Assembly (NCBI GenBank): GCA_018894105.1
Contig: CM032118.1
Coordinates: 29,244,690-29,308,689 of the forward strand
Length of the DNA: 64,000 nucleotides
Direction of reading: 5' to 3'
Source of the DNA: Jacaranda mimosifolia
Taxonomy: Eukaryota; Streptophyta; Magnoliopsida; Lamiales; Bignoniaceae
Shown in pieces: positions 1-12,003 of the stretch. The position numbers and the translations under genes were made by a program. Below the pieces are notes generated by a model. That model did no database searches, was not told where the DNA came from, and saw only the letters and a list, made by a program, of their open reading frames with translations. Each line of letters opens with the position of its first letter. The first letter of the stretch is position 1.

Positions 1-1734
1 TGCTAATTACATCTCATGCAACTCTTGATATATTTTGCCTTACTTTTCACATAGACCCACGTAACTGTGCACCATCTATGTTACTAAGTGTTAATTCAAA
101 CCTACCAATCAACCTTTGACTCAAGATAGGCACCACATCATCCCCCATAACCGAGTGCCCATGTGTGGGCGTTCTTAAGTCAAAGTGCATCTTCTGCTAA
201 GTGCATGCTCACAGCTTTCCTCCTAAGTGTGACGCTCGTAACTGAGTGCCATCATACAGAATCGGTAGCTTCGTCATAGCATACACTATTGGTAGAAGGC
301 TTGAATTAATTAAAACTCTTCTAATTTATATCCATCTTGACTTAATATTCGAAAAAACACTTAGATATTCTAAGTGGATGGTTTTTTTGCTTGCAAAGAT
401 CTCATCATTTTATCTTCTTATTTAGGTTTTTTATATCCTAACCATGCATCTCATACATCAATAGGATATGAAAAGGCATAAATAAGTAAATATGCCTAGC
501 ATGCTCATAGGGTGGGATGACCATGAGCCTAACCAAGTGGTGCACTTAGAGCCATAGGTGCACCACCTAGTTGATTTTTGGTGGGTTGATTAAATCTAGC
601 TATTACATGAGTGTATCCCATACATTCATGGGTCTTCAAAAGTCTCCATGCCTCCAAGGCCTCCTTGCTCCATGTAACTTTTACATGAGAAAGAAATCCT
701 CACTCCTAGTGATTCTACTCTCATAACATTTACAAGGTAGAAATTAAGAGGCATGCAAGCCCTAATTTAATACAACCTATTTCAACAACTTGAAACAAAT
801 AAAATCAATATTAAAAGCTCATGATCATCCCCATTTATTCATCATCCATTCAACAATTAAATGAACAATAAACAAATCTAGAATTAACAATTAATTCCAT
901 CAATTAAATGCTAATCAAATTAACATATAATTGGCCATGCATAACACTTATGCAAAATATGGAGATTAACTTTAACAAGATTTTAAGGAGCTTGAAAAAA
1001 TGTCAAACATTTCATTGAACACTTACACAACACTTGTGCACCTTCTATGTGTGATGCAAAACCATTTTGAACATGGAAAGAGACACAAAAACATATCAAA
1101 ACTCATCTTAATGCCAAGATACCCAATGTCATGCACACTAGGTGCACGGCCTAGGCATGCGCGCGCTGCCCATCCAGCGCCTAGCTATGCTTGGTAGCTT
1201 GGCGTCTTTGGCTTAAGGACCAAGTCAACTTCTTTTAGGCTCAACTTTTTTGCATGAAAAAATTTAGAACACCTCCTAAACATGTTATCACACATTTTAG
1301 ATTGAATTTTCAGACTCAAAATAACTTTTAAAAGTGGAAATTTAAGTGTTCAATCAAACTTCAAAAAACTAGTTTAAGTAAGAATCACATTCTTCAAAAA
1401 TATCCACCAAAACCCCAATCAAATTGGATCCAAAAATGAACAAAACACATTAAGGTCATATTTAACGTGCTATATCAACATATAACATCAATTAATGCTA
1501 AATCAACATTTTACATTAAAAGTTATGAATTAAAACATACTAATCATATGAATTAACGCTTAAAACATATATTACCATGCTTTCAATTCATCAATCAAGG
1601 AGCCACACACAACATCAACCAAACACTCCAATCCATCATATGAATTGAGAATTTGGTGACTTAGATCAATCCATCACATGAATCAATCATTCAAAAGAAA
1701 TCCAAATATAAGCATGATTTAGGCTCTGATACCA
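1..1734 (-). mobile_element. Angela-type Copia, untranslated leader and PBS (partial)
   Basis: This stretch aligns through its length with 59,976-61,697, the leader of the complete Angela-type copy further right, so it is the 5' untranslated/gag-proximal part of a minus-strand element whose body lies left of the window. The reverse complement of 1,722-1,734 is TGGTATCAGAGCC, the classic initiator tRNA-Met primer-binding site of plant Copia elements, two bases from the LTR edge at 1,737. I see no long reading frame; the 65-codon frame near 1,000 is not supported. Family assignment rests on the match to the complete copy, whose RT/RNase H is Angela-like. Confidence 0.85.
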
Positions 1735-1736
1735 CT

Positions 1737-3811
1737 TGATGGCAAATAGGCCAATAAGATCCAATTATCAAACTTCAAAAGCTCAAAAATAACTAGTAAT
1801 TACAGCCTACCAAGGATCTAATCATGCCAGGAATTTAGATTTAGTTGAAGAATTACCTTAAAAAGCAAATTTCCAAGGTTGTGATGGTGAACACTTCACC
1901 AATCCAGAATCTAGCAGGCTTTGGCACAGCGGATGAATAGAAACTTTCCCCTTAATTAAAATGCTCCAAAAATCACAAAAAAACATATGGAACTTCTTAA
2001 CTCCTTGAGGGAAGTGCTGTAAAAAATTCAGAGCAAAACTCGATCTAGACACTTGGAAAAAGTTCGGCAAGTGACAGCTCTGTTTCAGTGGATCTCCAAA
2101 GCTAGCAAATCAAATGCTTTGCATCTATTGATATGATCCACACACCAATTGATCCTCCAAATTCCACTCACTTTTAGCTGGAGAAAATGAGCAGAATTAC
2201 AATGGTGAAAGCTGATTTTTGAGGTAGGAGAAGAAGAGAGAACAAAGCCTCATCAGATGAATCAATGTTTTGAAGAGGTTTTAGAGGGAATCGTAGAAGA
2301 ATCTAATCCTTCACACTTTTCATGCATATGGCCGATCCTCTCTCTTTATATTTATATATAGATGTTGGATGGTGTGATGCCAAGGTGGCATCACACCTTC
2401 CATGAGGGGAGGGGGAGGCCAAGTGTGGTGCCTAGATAGCAAATTTGAATTCAAATCTCATTCGAATTTCATATGCATTTTAATTACATTTGAAATCTAA
2501 TTTCAAGCTAATTAAGATGCTAATTCAAATGAACCTATCTTTTGAATTTTCCTCCAAAATGTACTCTTCTCATTAATTAAATTAAACACTTTAATTTAAT
2601 TAATTAACCTTTGACTTAACTCTTAAGCTCAATTTTGTTAATTTAACTCCTTAAATTAACTTGACCAATTGATGGTCACTTGGCACCAAAAAAATAAATC
2701 CTTAATTATTGATCTAATTTAACTTCTTAAATTAGTTGATTAATATACCACTTAAATTAATCAAGCCAAAATTTGACCTTCAAATTGGCACCCCAAAAAT
2801 CGATCACCTTGGAGTGATTCTCTAACTCTTAGAAAATTGCTCCAACAACTAGGAGGTTAATTGGCTTTTGTGTGTGACCCAATAGGTTCTACCATTCATT
2901 GGACATGGCTCACAACTCCTTGTGACTTTTGAATATCATATATTCATTTTAGTTTAAAACAACTTTTAAACTAATCGACTCAATTCAATTAATCTCATTA
3001 ATTGAAGAGTACTCAATCTCCATGGTCGATATCCAACCTCAAGCCCGTAGAGCCCAACTAATTTTTCGAAATGAATGCTTTTGAAGAACTATTGTAGCTT
3101 TATGCGTACCATGCAAATAGGGCCCTTCTGTCTCCTATGTCCCAAAAGAGGCCAAGGGTAAGATATTTGTCAACTCCCTAATAGCCTCGATACTATGTCT
3201 ATATTCCCAATGTTCGATTCCCTTGTGTGGCCTCATCTTCGGAGAACTCCTTTTCCAAATTTTCATACCACCTTCTGCAAGAATTTCTAGAATTGATCAT
3301 ATTATAGAATACATAGGAGATACACTCGCCCTTCACAAAAGTGAGGAGTCAAATTCCATCTTGGATCTCATAAACCTCCATGCCAAGTAGCTCATATCCA
3401 ATCCCAATCTCAAAGACCCGCTAAGTGGTCGAGGAAGAGTTAAAGCATGGGGACCAAACACAAGGTTACCATGGATCCTCATGTTAGAGGACTAATAATA
3501 TGCACTAGCTCAAGCTGGAAAACTTGCCATTACCAACTTGCCACTTTGTCTATCTAGTGGATTCTCTTATGAGTTTAGTGCCTTATTCTCTAACAAGCAC
3601 CCACTAACATGCATCCAAATATTGGATTTATGCATCGTTAATGCAAGTCTATCTAAATCTTAGATGCCCTGTCTCATAAAATCCTATGACTTGAAAGATT
3701 TAAGATCACGACCATGTAAGACTTATTCCATGGTCACTGATCCATGTCCCATAGTTATGAGTGATCTAAGAGCTTTATCCAAATGCAATTGAAGAAATAA
3801 AAATGCTAGAA
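1737..3811 (-). repeat. Angela-type 5' LTR, truncated
   Basis: Minus-strand LTR matching the LTRs at 51,121, 53,779 and 61,700 in order and orientation. It starts (plus coordinates) with TGATGGC next to the PBS and runs about 2.07 kb of an expected 2.23 kb. Homology is lost near 3,811, just after a region that in other copies is followed by about 115 bp ending in CCAACA. The 5' edge (U3 start) is therefore deleted or replaced. A TATA-like tract lies near 2,345-2,362 with a 12-bp-arm palindrome at 2,371-2,397 just upstream of it in the LTR's direction. Confidence 0.85.
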
Positions 3812-4110
3812 AAAAAAAAGGAGGACACAAAGAATAGAGTGAAAAAAATACTAGAACATGTAAATATAATGAAACGACGTTTAAAAGACTTTGTATATAG
3901 TGGTATAGATATAAATTGGATATTAAACATAAGAGAAAATCATGAAAGATTTATCAAATTATAGAGTTCAAATGATCAAGAAATGTTCCACATATTGAAA
4001 GTAGAGATGGAAAAGATTTTGTAGATAAAATACAATTATTTTTTGATAATAGAGATAAATAAAGAATATTGTTCTAATCAAGAAAATGATTTCAAAAAAT
4101 CAAATATCCT
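3803..4110 (+). pseudogene. Decayed coding-like stretch, unidentified
   Basis: A plus-strand frame from about 3,803 reads as a charged, helix-like protein for about 53 codons (an MKRRLKDFVYSG segment around 3,870-3,905, then INWILNIRENHERF), hits TAG, and continues in the same frame with similarly charged residues past further stops to about 4,110. The amino-acid composition looks more like real protein than the surrounding AT-rich DNA, but I do not recognise the family. It lies exactly where the truncated Angela LTR stops. It may be a fragment of an unknown gene, or chance. Confidence 0.25.
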
Positions 4111-4251
4111 TTAAAGGAATAAATAATATCAAATTTAATAACTAAAAATTAATTTTTAAATTTAATTAAAAAACTCAAAATTTTAAGAATTCAAAATTTG
4201 GTCAAAATTGTACAATTGTAGATTCCACATCGTTGTGCTATATATAATAGT

Positions 4252-4252
<1 letters not shown>

Positions 4253-4281
<29 letters not shown>
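4253..4281. repeat. (TAGA)n microsatellite
   Basis: About seven uninterrupted TAGA units next to the left arm of the foldback element. Confidence 0.9.
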
Positions 4282-4282
<1 letters not shown>

Positions 4283-4572
4283 TATTTTAAATTTTGAATG
4301 AAAAAAAATTAGAGATAAAAAACAATCATATCAGTTAGAGAGAATAATCAATAAATAATAATTATTTTTAAATGAATTAAAATGCTCACAATTTTGTGCT
4401 TATCTAATTGTACAAATTTGATTCTAATTGTTTATTTTTGCCAAATATCAAATTCTTAGAATTTTGAGTATTTTAATTTAATTAAAAGAATTATTAGTTG
4501 TTAATTATTATCTCTAACCGATATGATTTTATCTTATATTTGATTTTCTTTCATCCAAAATTCAAAATGTAT
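4283..4572. mobile_element. Foldback/MITE-like inverted repeat
   Basis: Two arms of about 110 bp (4,283-4,395 and 4,455-4,572) are imperfect reverse complements, including the block ATCATATCAGTTAGAGA on the left and its complement around TCTCTAACCGATATGAT on the right. They flank a loop of about 60 bp with no coding potential. Terminal motifs and target duplication are not clear, so the superfamily is unassigned. Confidence 0.55.
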
Positions 4573-5479
4573 TTGATAATATTTCATAATCTTTATCTAG
4601 TAGAGAATTTGATATTATCTATATGATATTAAACACATATATATAGATTGATGAGATAATATTAAAGATGTTTATATGTATTAAAACTCTTATATTTTAT
4701 ATTCCTAATTACAATTTAAAAAATGAACACACATCCAAGTCTCAAGTAACTCTCATTCAATCTTCCAATTTCACAACTTGAAGAAGAGAAATTACCAAGT
4801 ATCTCCATAAGAATTTTTCTATGTAAGTAAAGAAAAAGGTATTGCTATTTAATTATATTCGTCCATTGATTTTGTTATTAAGATTCTAATTGTATGCTTT
4901 CTTAATTATGTAGACTTAATTGACTTTAAGTATTGATGTAAGCATGTGCAGGACAAGAGGAATATCGAGAAGGAAATAGAATCAAGAAAAACATTAAATA
5001 TTTACGATTGGTTTTGATCATAATCATGAGGTTTGTTCTTATTTATTATTTAAAGATATGATCTTTTGATATATTTAATTTATGAGCTTTGTGGGATAGA
5101 TAATTCACTCAATTATAATAATATTTTTTTTATTAATTAAACAACTATTCAGTGATGTTCGTCCACTTTAAAATTATTCACTTTATTGTAACAATCAAGA
5201 AAAAAATTTATTTAAATGTTAATATATGTAAATAAGTGGGAAATTGTTTGTATATATCAATGAAACTTGGTGATTCTAATCAAATTTTGATAAAAATATT
5301 TACTTGAGTATATAGTGACTAAGGATGATGAGCAGTAACAAGTAGTCGGAATTTTTTATCCTTAGAACTAATTTTAAGAATACTTTATTATTAATTTATT
5401 TAAAAAAATATAAATTTTTTATTTATATTTTATATCAATTTAATTTTAAATATAAATAACTACTTTAATTAAAATTATA

Positions 5480-5616
5480 ACTAGCATGTGCTTGGTGCAA
5501 GGCATCGAAAATAATTTTAATATTGAAATAAAATTATTTAAAAATTATATATTTAATATTATAATTATTTTAAAATTAAAATTATTTTCCGTGCATTGCA
5601 TCAGGCACATACTAGT
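5480..5616. mobile_element. Short MITE-like element with ACTAG termini
   Basis: The left end ACTAGCATGTGCTTGGTGCA and the right end (reverse complement ACTAGTATGTGCCTGATGCA) form imperfect terminal inverted repeats of about 40 bp around an AT-rich centre, total about 137 bp. Similar short elements with a CTAG...GTGC/TGCAC terminal motif are widespread in plants. No protein is encoded and the target duplication is unclear. Confidence 0.5.
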
Positions 5617-6473
5617 ATATAATAGTATAAATAGATGTCATATCAATGTACATGTATACCTCATAACAATAAAGTGATTTATACCAACTGTTTTTACATT
5701 TTTTTGAAGACAAAATTAATGAGGAAAAGAGTGCAAGCGGCTCAACCAAGCGTACTTATTTTTATGCTATCCGTGATCGTGGAAGTCTAACTAGATGCAA
5801 TTTATCCGGGAAAATAATTAATATGAAATATACAGACGAGATATTCCTGTCGCTTCCTCCATCCGGTTTCCTTTTTTCTTTCTTTCCTTTTTTTTTTTTT
5901 TCCTTCCCTTCCATCTTCAGGCTATATTTAGATCTAATAAAAAATTTGAGTAGAAAAAAATAAAATAAAAAATTACATTATTTTAAACTAGGCCAAAATC
6001 CAAGATCCAACCCCGTTTTAAAACCTTCATAGGACAGGAAAAATTCTTCTAGCCTTTGTATATTGTGAGATTGGTGGTTGGTTTTGCAGAAGAGTTGCTC
6101 TCAAATTTCATCTTCACTATATATATCTGTCAAATTCTGTTGTAAGATTCTTTGCACCACCTTCTAGAAAAGCCATGTGAATACTACGTCAGTTTGGCAA
6201 CATTTTTTTCAAATAACAATTCTGGGGTCATTACGTACCCAAGATCTGCTCTCGGCAGTAGGGCTCAAAACTCGAGAGGTTGCTAAAATTAAGCATAGTA
6301 CTAATAGAATATGCAATTAAAAATTCATGGCAAAGGAAAACCGAGAAGAAAAACGAAAACCTGGGAATATCATAAAAGAGTTTTGACTTATTCATTTGTA
6401 ATACTCGCTTATTTTCCTTGTACTAAGGCAAACATTAATATTATTTCCTCACGTTGATAGTGCATCGCTTTCC

Positions 6474-8053
6474 ATGGATTGCAACAAATTCCGGATGGAC
6501 AAGAGTAAGCGACGGCTACTGCTGCTTCGTGCAGCTCCCATTATAACTTTCGTACTCATCATCGTCCCTTGGTTTTTTGCTGACTTTTTCGGGGGAAATT
6601 ATATTACATGTAATTTTTCTTGTCCTTACCTTTAGAATCCCTCTCTTTTCCAGGACTTTTTCCTCTGATTAACTAGATCATATAATGCGTTCAACTTGTC
6701 TGGTAATGAATCGACAGCTGGGGTGCAGCATTATTTGTCAAGTTCACAATTTAAAAATCAGCATAACAAGCCATGGAAATCGCTTCTAGCAAGACTTGTC
6801 AGAGGTTTCTCGCAGTTTGTTTCTCTTTAAAGTTTTCCTTGTGCCTGCATGCCCTGCACATTAATGTTATAAATCTTTTCTGAGCAGGAAATGATCAAAG
6901 AAAGCTTGAGGCCACTGGATTTGCTTGTGATGTTGCTGAAAACTCCATCATTTGTATAGCAGTAGCAGCAAATGAACCAGTAAGGATTGGCACCAGCAAC
7001 AATGTTACAGTATATTATTCCTCGTCTGCTCCTACTTTGCAAGAAGAAACTGGCGCTGTCAGGCCTTATGCTCTGCAGAAGGATAAGCACCTTCTCCAAT
7101 ACATCACACCAGTCAAGATATTGCACCGAAACAGCGAGCTGCCTGTTTGCCAATACAACCATCAGATCCCTGCTGTAATCTTCTCATCTGGCCTCTCCGG
7201 CAACTTATTCCATGAATTCAATGATATCATAATCCCACTTTTCATCACAACTAAGCATTTCCAGTCCCGCGTGCTCCTCATCCTGGAGGATTACAACCCT
7301 TCATTTGTGAGCAAATATAGCAAGATCATTTCTCGGCTGTCCAGTTATGAGGCCATGAATCCAGCTGCGAATCGAAGCATCCATTGCTTTCCGGGAATGA
7401 TTCTTGGGCCTAAGTACCACGATAATCTGGCCTTGAATTCCATTGACACTCCAGGAGGATACTCAATGTATGATTTCCGGCAGTTTCTTTGGGAAGCTTA
7501 CGAACTAAAGTTCACGCATGTTTCCCAAATTAGAAAGCCGACACTGTTGCTTATATCCCGCGAGAAAACGAGGAAGTTTCTGAATGAAGATGAGATGATT
7601 GCCATGATCCAAGGATTGGGATTCCAAGTCATCATTGCCAGAACGCAGAAGGCAACAAATCTTAACGAATTTGCCAACACGGTTAACTCTTGTGGTGTGC
7701 TGGTGGGCGCTCATGGAGCTGGGCTTACAAATGAGTTGTTCTTGCCCGCTGGAGCAGTCATGGTACAAGTAGAACTACTGGCCCTGGAATGGGCCTCGGC
7801 CAACTATTATGGCAACCCAGCCCGTGCAATGAACGTGCATTACCTACGCTACAAGATTGAACCAGAGGAGAGCTCACTCATAGAATTGTATGGATGCAAT
7901 CACACTGTCATCACAGATCCAGGATCAGTCTATGCAAAGGGCTACTATGCCGCTCGAGCTGTGTATCTTGACCAGCAGAATGTGAGAGTTAACATAGTGA
8001 AGTTTAGGAGGACAATACTTCAAGCACTTGAACTGGTGAAAACGCATCAATAA
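6474..8053 (+). CDS. Glycosyltransferase family 61 protein (three exons)
   Basis: Predicted Golgi type II membrane glycosyltransferase of the plant GT61 family, whose members add xylose or arabinose to xylans and N-glycans. Exons 6,474-6,609, 6,718-6,804 and 6,888-8,053 join in frame with GT...AG introns of 108 and 83 bp to give 462 residues, a normal family length. Residues 1-20 are basic and cytosolic; about 21-39 form a signal anchor (PIITFVLIIVPWFF); a variable stem follows; the catalytic region includes CDVAENSIIC near residue 90, SGLSGNLFHEFND near 175 and GAHGAGLTNELFLPAGA at 348-364, typical of GT61. Potential N-glycosylation sites (NVT, NRS, NHT) are present. The start is the first ATG giving the anchor. 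There is no in-frame stop. The sugar donor and acceptor cannot be assigned from sequence; a xylan or N-glycan pentosyl transfer is inferred from family membership. It is convergent with the RTL2-like gene. Confidence 0.93.
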
Positions 8054-8221
8054 CTAACAAGGTAAATTATTATGCGGAATAGTAGATGTAAGGGACCAGA
8101 TAACTGGGCCCACGAATCCATTTTCAGGGATTAGATAATATAACATTACATCTCTATGTTTATTGTGAAAACATAAGCAATATTTCTTGCTCAGAAAATT
8201 ATTTCAGTACTAGGAAGACAA
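8054..8221. other. Shared 3' intergenic region of two convergent genes
   Basis: Only 168 bp separate the GT61 stop (8,051-8,053) from the RTL2-like stop (8,222-8,224, minus strand). Both 3' UTRs and polyadenylation sites must fit here or overlap. AATAAT-like tracts are present but no canonical AATAAA could be assigned to either gene. Confidence 0.7.
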
Positions 8222-11200
8222 TTATGTGATGTACTTGGAATCTTTTAGACCATGAAGCATTACAGAAGCTGCTGAGTTCTCTGCGTCCTTCACTCGTGAC
8301 TTGCCATTCCCCATCACGAAGAGTACACCTTCAGCTATTTCTATTTCAGCAGAGCATATATATCTCTTCTCATGAGCACGGCCATCCTCTCTCTCGATTC
8401 TGCACACATTTCACAGGCATGAAAGATCTAATAGGTTACACAGCAAAAACACATAAATAATTTCCTCTCCTCTTTCACTGTTACAGTTTTGCTTGGAACA
8501 GAAAATTACAAGACAGACAAAAACCTCTCTACTTCTAGAGTATGCAATTGGATGTGTCTGGGCAAAATGCTAAAATGACATTTAGATATATTACTAAGTA
8601 CTAACAAAACCATATCTTTAAACCTTACGGTGGCTAGAGTTAACATGGAATTTCCTCATCTCAAAAAATCTCGCTGCACCTATGAGAGAATATATCGCAT
8701 TACAGAATGAAGCTTGTGCAAAAGCAGAAATAGCATGAGTAACAAAATCGAGAATTTCGTATAAGCATGTGTGAGAGACTTAAAATATTGGGAAAACAAA
8801 ATACGCCATCCTTGGCTTGCCAAAAACTACAATAACAAACACAAAGTGAAATTATTATACTTCCACGTTCCAATTTCAGAGCTACTAAATGTTCAGGCAT
8901 CTTCTGTGCGATAACCATGGCTGATGCAGTCATCTGTACCTCTTACTCCAAACCCATACATTGTGTAACCCCACACGCATATCTACAGGCAAAAACACAA
9001 CAACATCTTTCTCTGCCCACAGCCAAATAATCACATTAATTGTAATTAGACATTTTACATCAGAAAGCTGCATAATTTGATAATTGATCTACCTATTAAA
9101 ATGGAGGATAAATCTGAATTAGCAGGTTCTACATTTTCAACTTATCACTGCAATCAACTCCATTAAGAAAAAATGCCACGGTTCTTACACACAGGACAAA
9201 GCTCCTTCCTCCCATGGCACAAAAATTAGATGAATACTAATATTTTTCTAGCTGGTAGCAAACATTAAGTGTCAGAGCAGCATCCCGAAACAGTTTCAAG
9301 ACAATGAATTGATACTCTACTATAGTCTGACAAGTGCCAGATGTGATGCAAAATTTCACCGTTGAATAATTTTAAAAGCATAAATCGACAAATAAGTTAG
9401 TAAAGGCTAGAAAAATGTTAGTACACATACTAAATTGCATTAAAGACCTTAGTAATGGGAAAAAGGCATACTTGTAAATTGGTTTAGGCCATTTCTTCTT
9501 GCCACACAGCTCATGCAACTTTTGTTTTGCTCCGTCAATTTCGTTGTCCCCATTGAGTTGGCTGAATATATCAACATTCACTACGTCACTAGATTCACAA
9601 GACAACTTCTGAAGAGCAGCCTTAGCAGCATGAAGCTTCGCATTCTCTTTTTGCTCAGAAGAAGCTGAGGCTACTAAGTTCCCACCAACGTAGACACTTG
9701 CAATATTTTTCTCTTCCTTTCTCCAGTATCTTATATCAACTTGCTTTCCATCCTTTTGGCATTGTTCGAAGAGCATTGTAACAGGCTGTGGTTGTTGTTC
9801 CAGCACATCAAGCATAACAATAGGCTCTAGCAGGTCCCTAAAGACCTAAACCAAAAAATGGAAGAGGACTTACAAACAACTTAAGCCGGTAATTATGGTT
9901 ATATATGTTGGGTTATCCCATAAACAAACCACTCTGAAATTGAAAAATGCCTATTACATCACAAAATTTCAAATTTCTTAACACCACAGAAAGATTTACA
10001 GCTGACAAATGAGCCATCATTTTTGTCTAGAAGTAAATAACTATATTTCACACACTTTTTTGTACTTTTCCTAGGCATTAATGAAATTTACAACATGATA
10101 TTTCCATGTTCGAATGAATTTTAGCCAATTATTACCGTCATATATCACATAATCTAATAAACATATTTTACAAACAAGGCAAAGAAAAGGTAAACTAACC
10201 ATCCACATAACCTTTAAATCAAAGTTGCAATCAACATATACAGCAGCTGCCACTGACTCCACAATGTCTGCAAGAACTTTTGGTGCTTTCACCAAACCTC
10301 CATAAATCTCTGCTTCATCCTCTCGGTTGACTGCCATGACAAATTCTTTTACCTGAAACACAAGCAAACAAGGGACACGACTTTGATAGACTTCAAAGTG
10401 GAAAAGTTGGCTAGCTCCCCAATAAGCACTTGATAATAGCGGGCAATAAATGGAATAATTCTTAGATGCAGCCAGTGTGCAATGCACCGCTGAAAAGATG
10501 CATGTCTCCACATGCTAAGCCGTAAGTGGCCATCAGATGCGCATAGTACACTCGATGCCCATAAGAATTTTTGGCCATTATTGAACCCGTGGCTGATCCA
10601 TTTGGAGCATCCAATACTTAGGTGCTTATTAGATAACTCAACCAACTTGACCACTCTCAACTCTAGCAAAGCCATGCCCGGCCCAAGAGGGCACAGATTG
10701 ATATGCATCAATTACAAGAACAAGCACATGTATTATCCGCTATTTCAAAATTCTGCACACTAACTGCATAAATATAAGAGTGTTGTTCAAACTTGGCAAG
10801 CAATGTGGATACCCGTCGCACATCAGCACAAACTGTCATACCTGATAAAAGAAAGGCCAAACTCAGACAATGAATGACGACAAGATTAGCGTTTATTCCA
10901 AGCAAGAAATGAAAAAGAAAATAATAGCAAAATAAAATAAAAACCGAGCAAAAAAAAAGAAGAAAAAATGCATTTGCAAAATGGGACAGCAATTAACAAT
11001 AGATAGCCAAAAGCTAGGCACAGCATGTATATCTTGTGCATATAGCTTCAATGATTGTACCGTGAAGAATCGTTCAGAAGAAAAGAGCAGATACCTTTTC
11101 ATGAAGCGTGGTGGCGTTGTGGCGGACATACTTATACAGTTGGTGGCGAACGGCAACGCGTGCGAGGTTCTCGGTGCTGATGTTGGCGGCGCGTACAAGC

Positions 11201-11496
11201 GAGAGCTTGCCGGGGTCGGCTTCAGGGTATTGGAGGAAAACGTAATTAGAGATGGCTAAGCCAAGAGCGGCGTCGCCGACGAACTCGAGGCGCTGGTAGG
11301 AGGGTGAGTCGGTGTAGGAAGAGTGAGTTAAGGCCTCTTCGAGAAGCTTCTTGTTCCTGAACCGGTATTTGAGAAGCTTCTCCACTGCCGCCACCGATGC
11401 ATCCATGTCCTCTATTTCTTGATTTTCATCATCCTCTTCAGGTGGAAGAGTGCACGTGTATTTCACCGCTGGAATATTAGCCGCCGGCCACTGCAT
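8222..11496 (-). CDS. RTL2: RNase III-like protein, RTL2 type (four exons)
   Basis: Predicted double-strand-specific endoribonuclease. Exons on the minus strand are 11,496-11,095, 10,352-10,200, 9,845-9,472 and 8,399-8,222. All introns are GT-AG and the joined frame is 369 codons (368 residues). The RNase III domain spans about residues 35-195, with signature YQRLEFVGDAALG at 67-79 and a second acidic pair in PKVLADIVES (158-167). The inferred metal ligands are E71, D75, D163 and E166. Two dsRNA-binding domains follow, at about 204-262 and 281-360. One RNase III domain plus two dsRBDs is the arrangement of Arabidopsis RTL2, which acts in 3' pre-rRNA processing and small-RNA production; the nucleolar role here is inferred. 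Position 68, usually Glu in bacterial enzymes (N-E-R-L-E-F), is Gln. No stop or frameshift. The gene symbol is by architecture, not by a tree. Confidence 0.9.
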
Positions 11497-12003
11497 GGTG
11501 GTTTGGATTTTCGTTTTATGTGAAAGCGGGCGGGGGCGGGTGGAGTGGGAGAGGAGGGCAGATGCGATTTCACACAGTAACGAGTAAAGGGCGTGGATTG
11601 TCTTAATCCAAATTTGAAGTTGGTAAGGAGTCAAATCAATGAGGCAATAATAATGCAACTAATAAATGGATTTATGTCTCTGTAATTGAGTTGAGTATCG
11701 TATGATGCGTTATTTGTTGAAACTTGAAATTGTAGGCGAAGTGAGAGAATTCACAGTTGCGTATAAATTGTGGGCCAATTTTTAAATTCCCATGGGCCAT
11801 AGACAAAGGTGAAAAGTTGGTTCAGTGTGAAAAGCAGGTGAGAGGAGAATTTCTTGTGGGTCGTGCCAATGGTTTCACTTTCGGCCAATTTCTCCAATCC
11901 TATTTTCAGATGTTTTCCATAATTAATTTATGCAGTTAGTAGAATTTGTTTTCGGTAATTCATACTTTCCAATATGTAATCCTCTCAAAATAATAATAAT
12001 AAT
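11497..12003 (-). promoter_or_regulatory. RTL2-like upstream region with TGGGCC motifs
   Basis: This 507-bp region separates the RTL2-like start codon from the Tat LTR. Two TGGGCC motifs at 11,771-11,776 and 11,793-11,798, 16 bp apart, match the site II/TGGGCY elements common upstream of plant ribosome-biogenesis and housekeeping genes. No convincing TATA box was seen, as is usual for such promoters. A pyrimidine-rich leader precedes the ATG (minus strand). The promoter function is inferred. Confidence 0.5.

Larger units (their letters stand above)
3812..6473. other. AT-rich spacer upstream of the GT61 gene
   Basis: No intact gene. It contains a (TAGA)n microsatellite, a foldback element (4,283-4,572) and a short inverted-repeat element (5,480-5,616), listed separately. 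A pyrimidine tract lies at about 5,875-5,905 and a TATATATA-like motif near 6,117-6,126. The latter is about 350 bp before the GT61 start codon and is only a weak core-promoter candidate. Confidence 0.5.

Noticed and set aside
7498..7768. Minus-strand frames inside the GT61 gene
   Set aside because: Shadow frames opposite a well-supported exon.
10349..11198. Minus-strand frames between RTL2-like exons 1 and 2
   Set aside because: Exon 1 to exon 2 joins directly (H-E-K to V-K-E-F) with GT-AG ends. Sequence in between is intron 1 and shows no domain.
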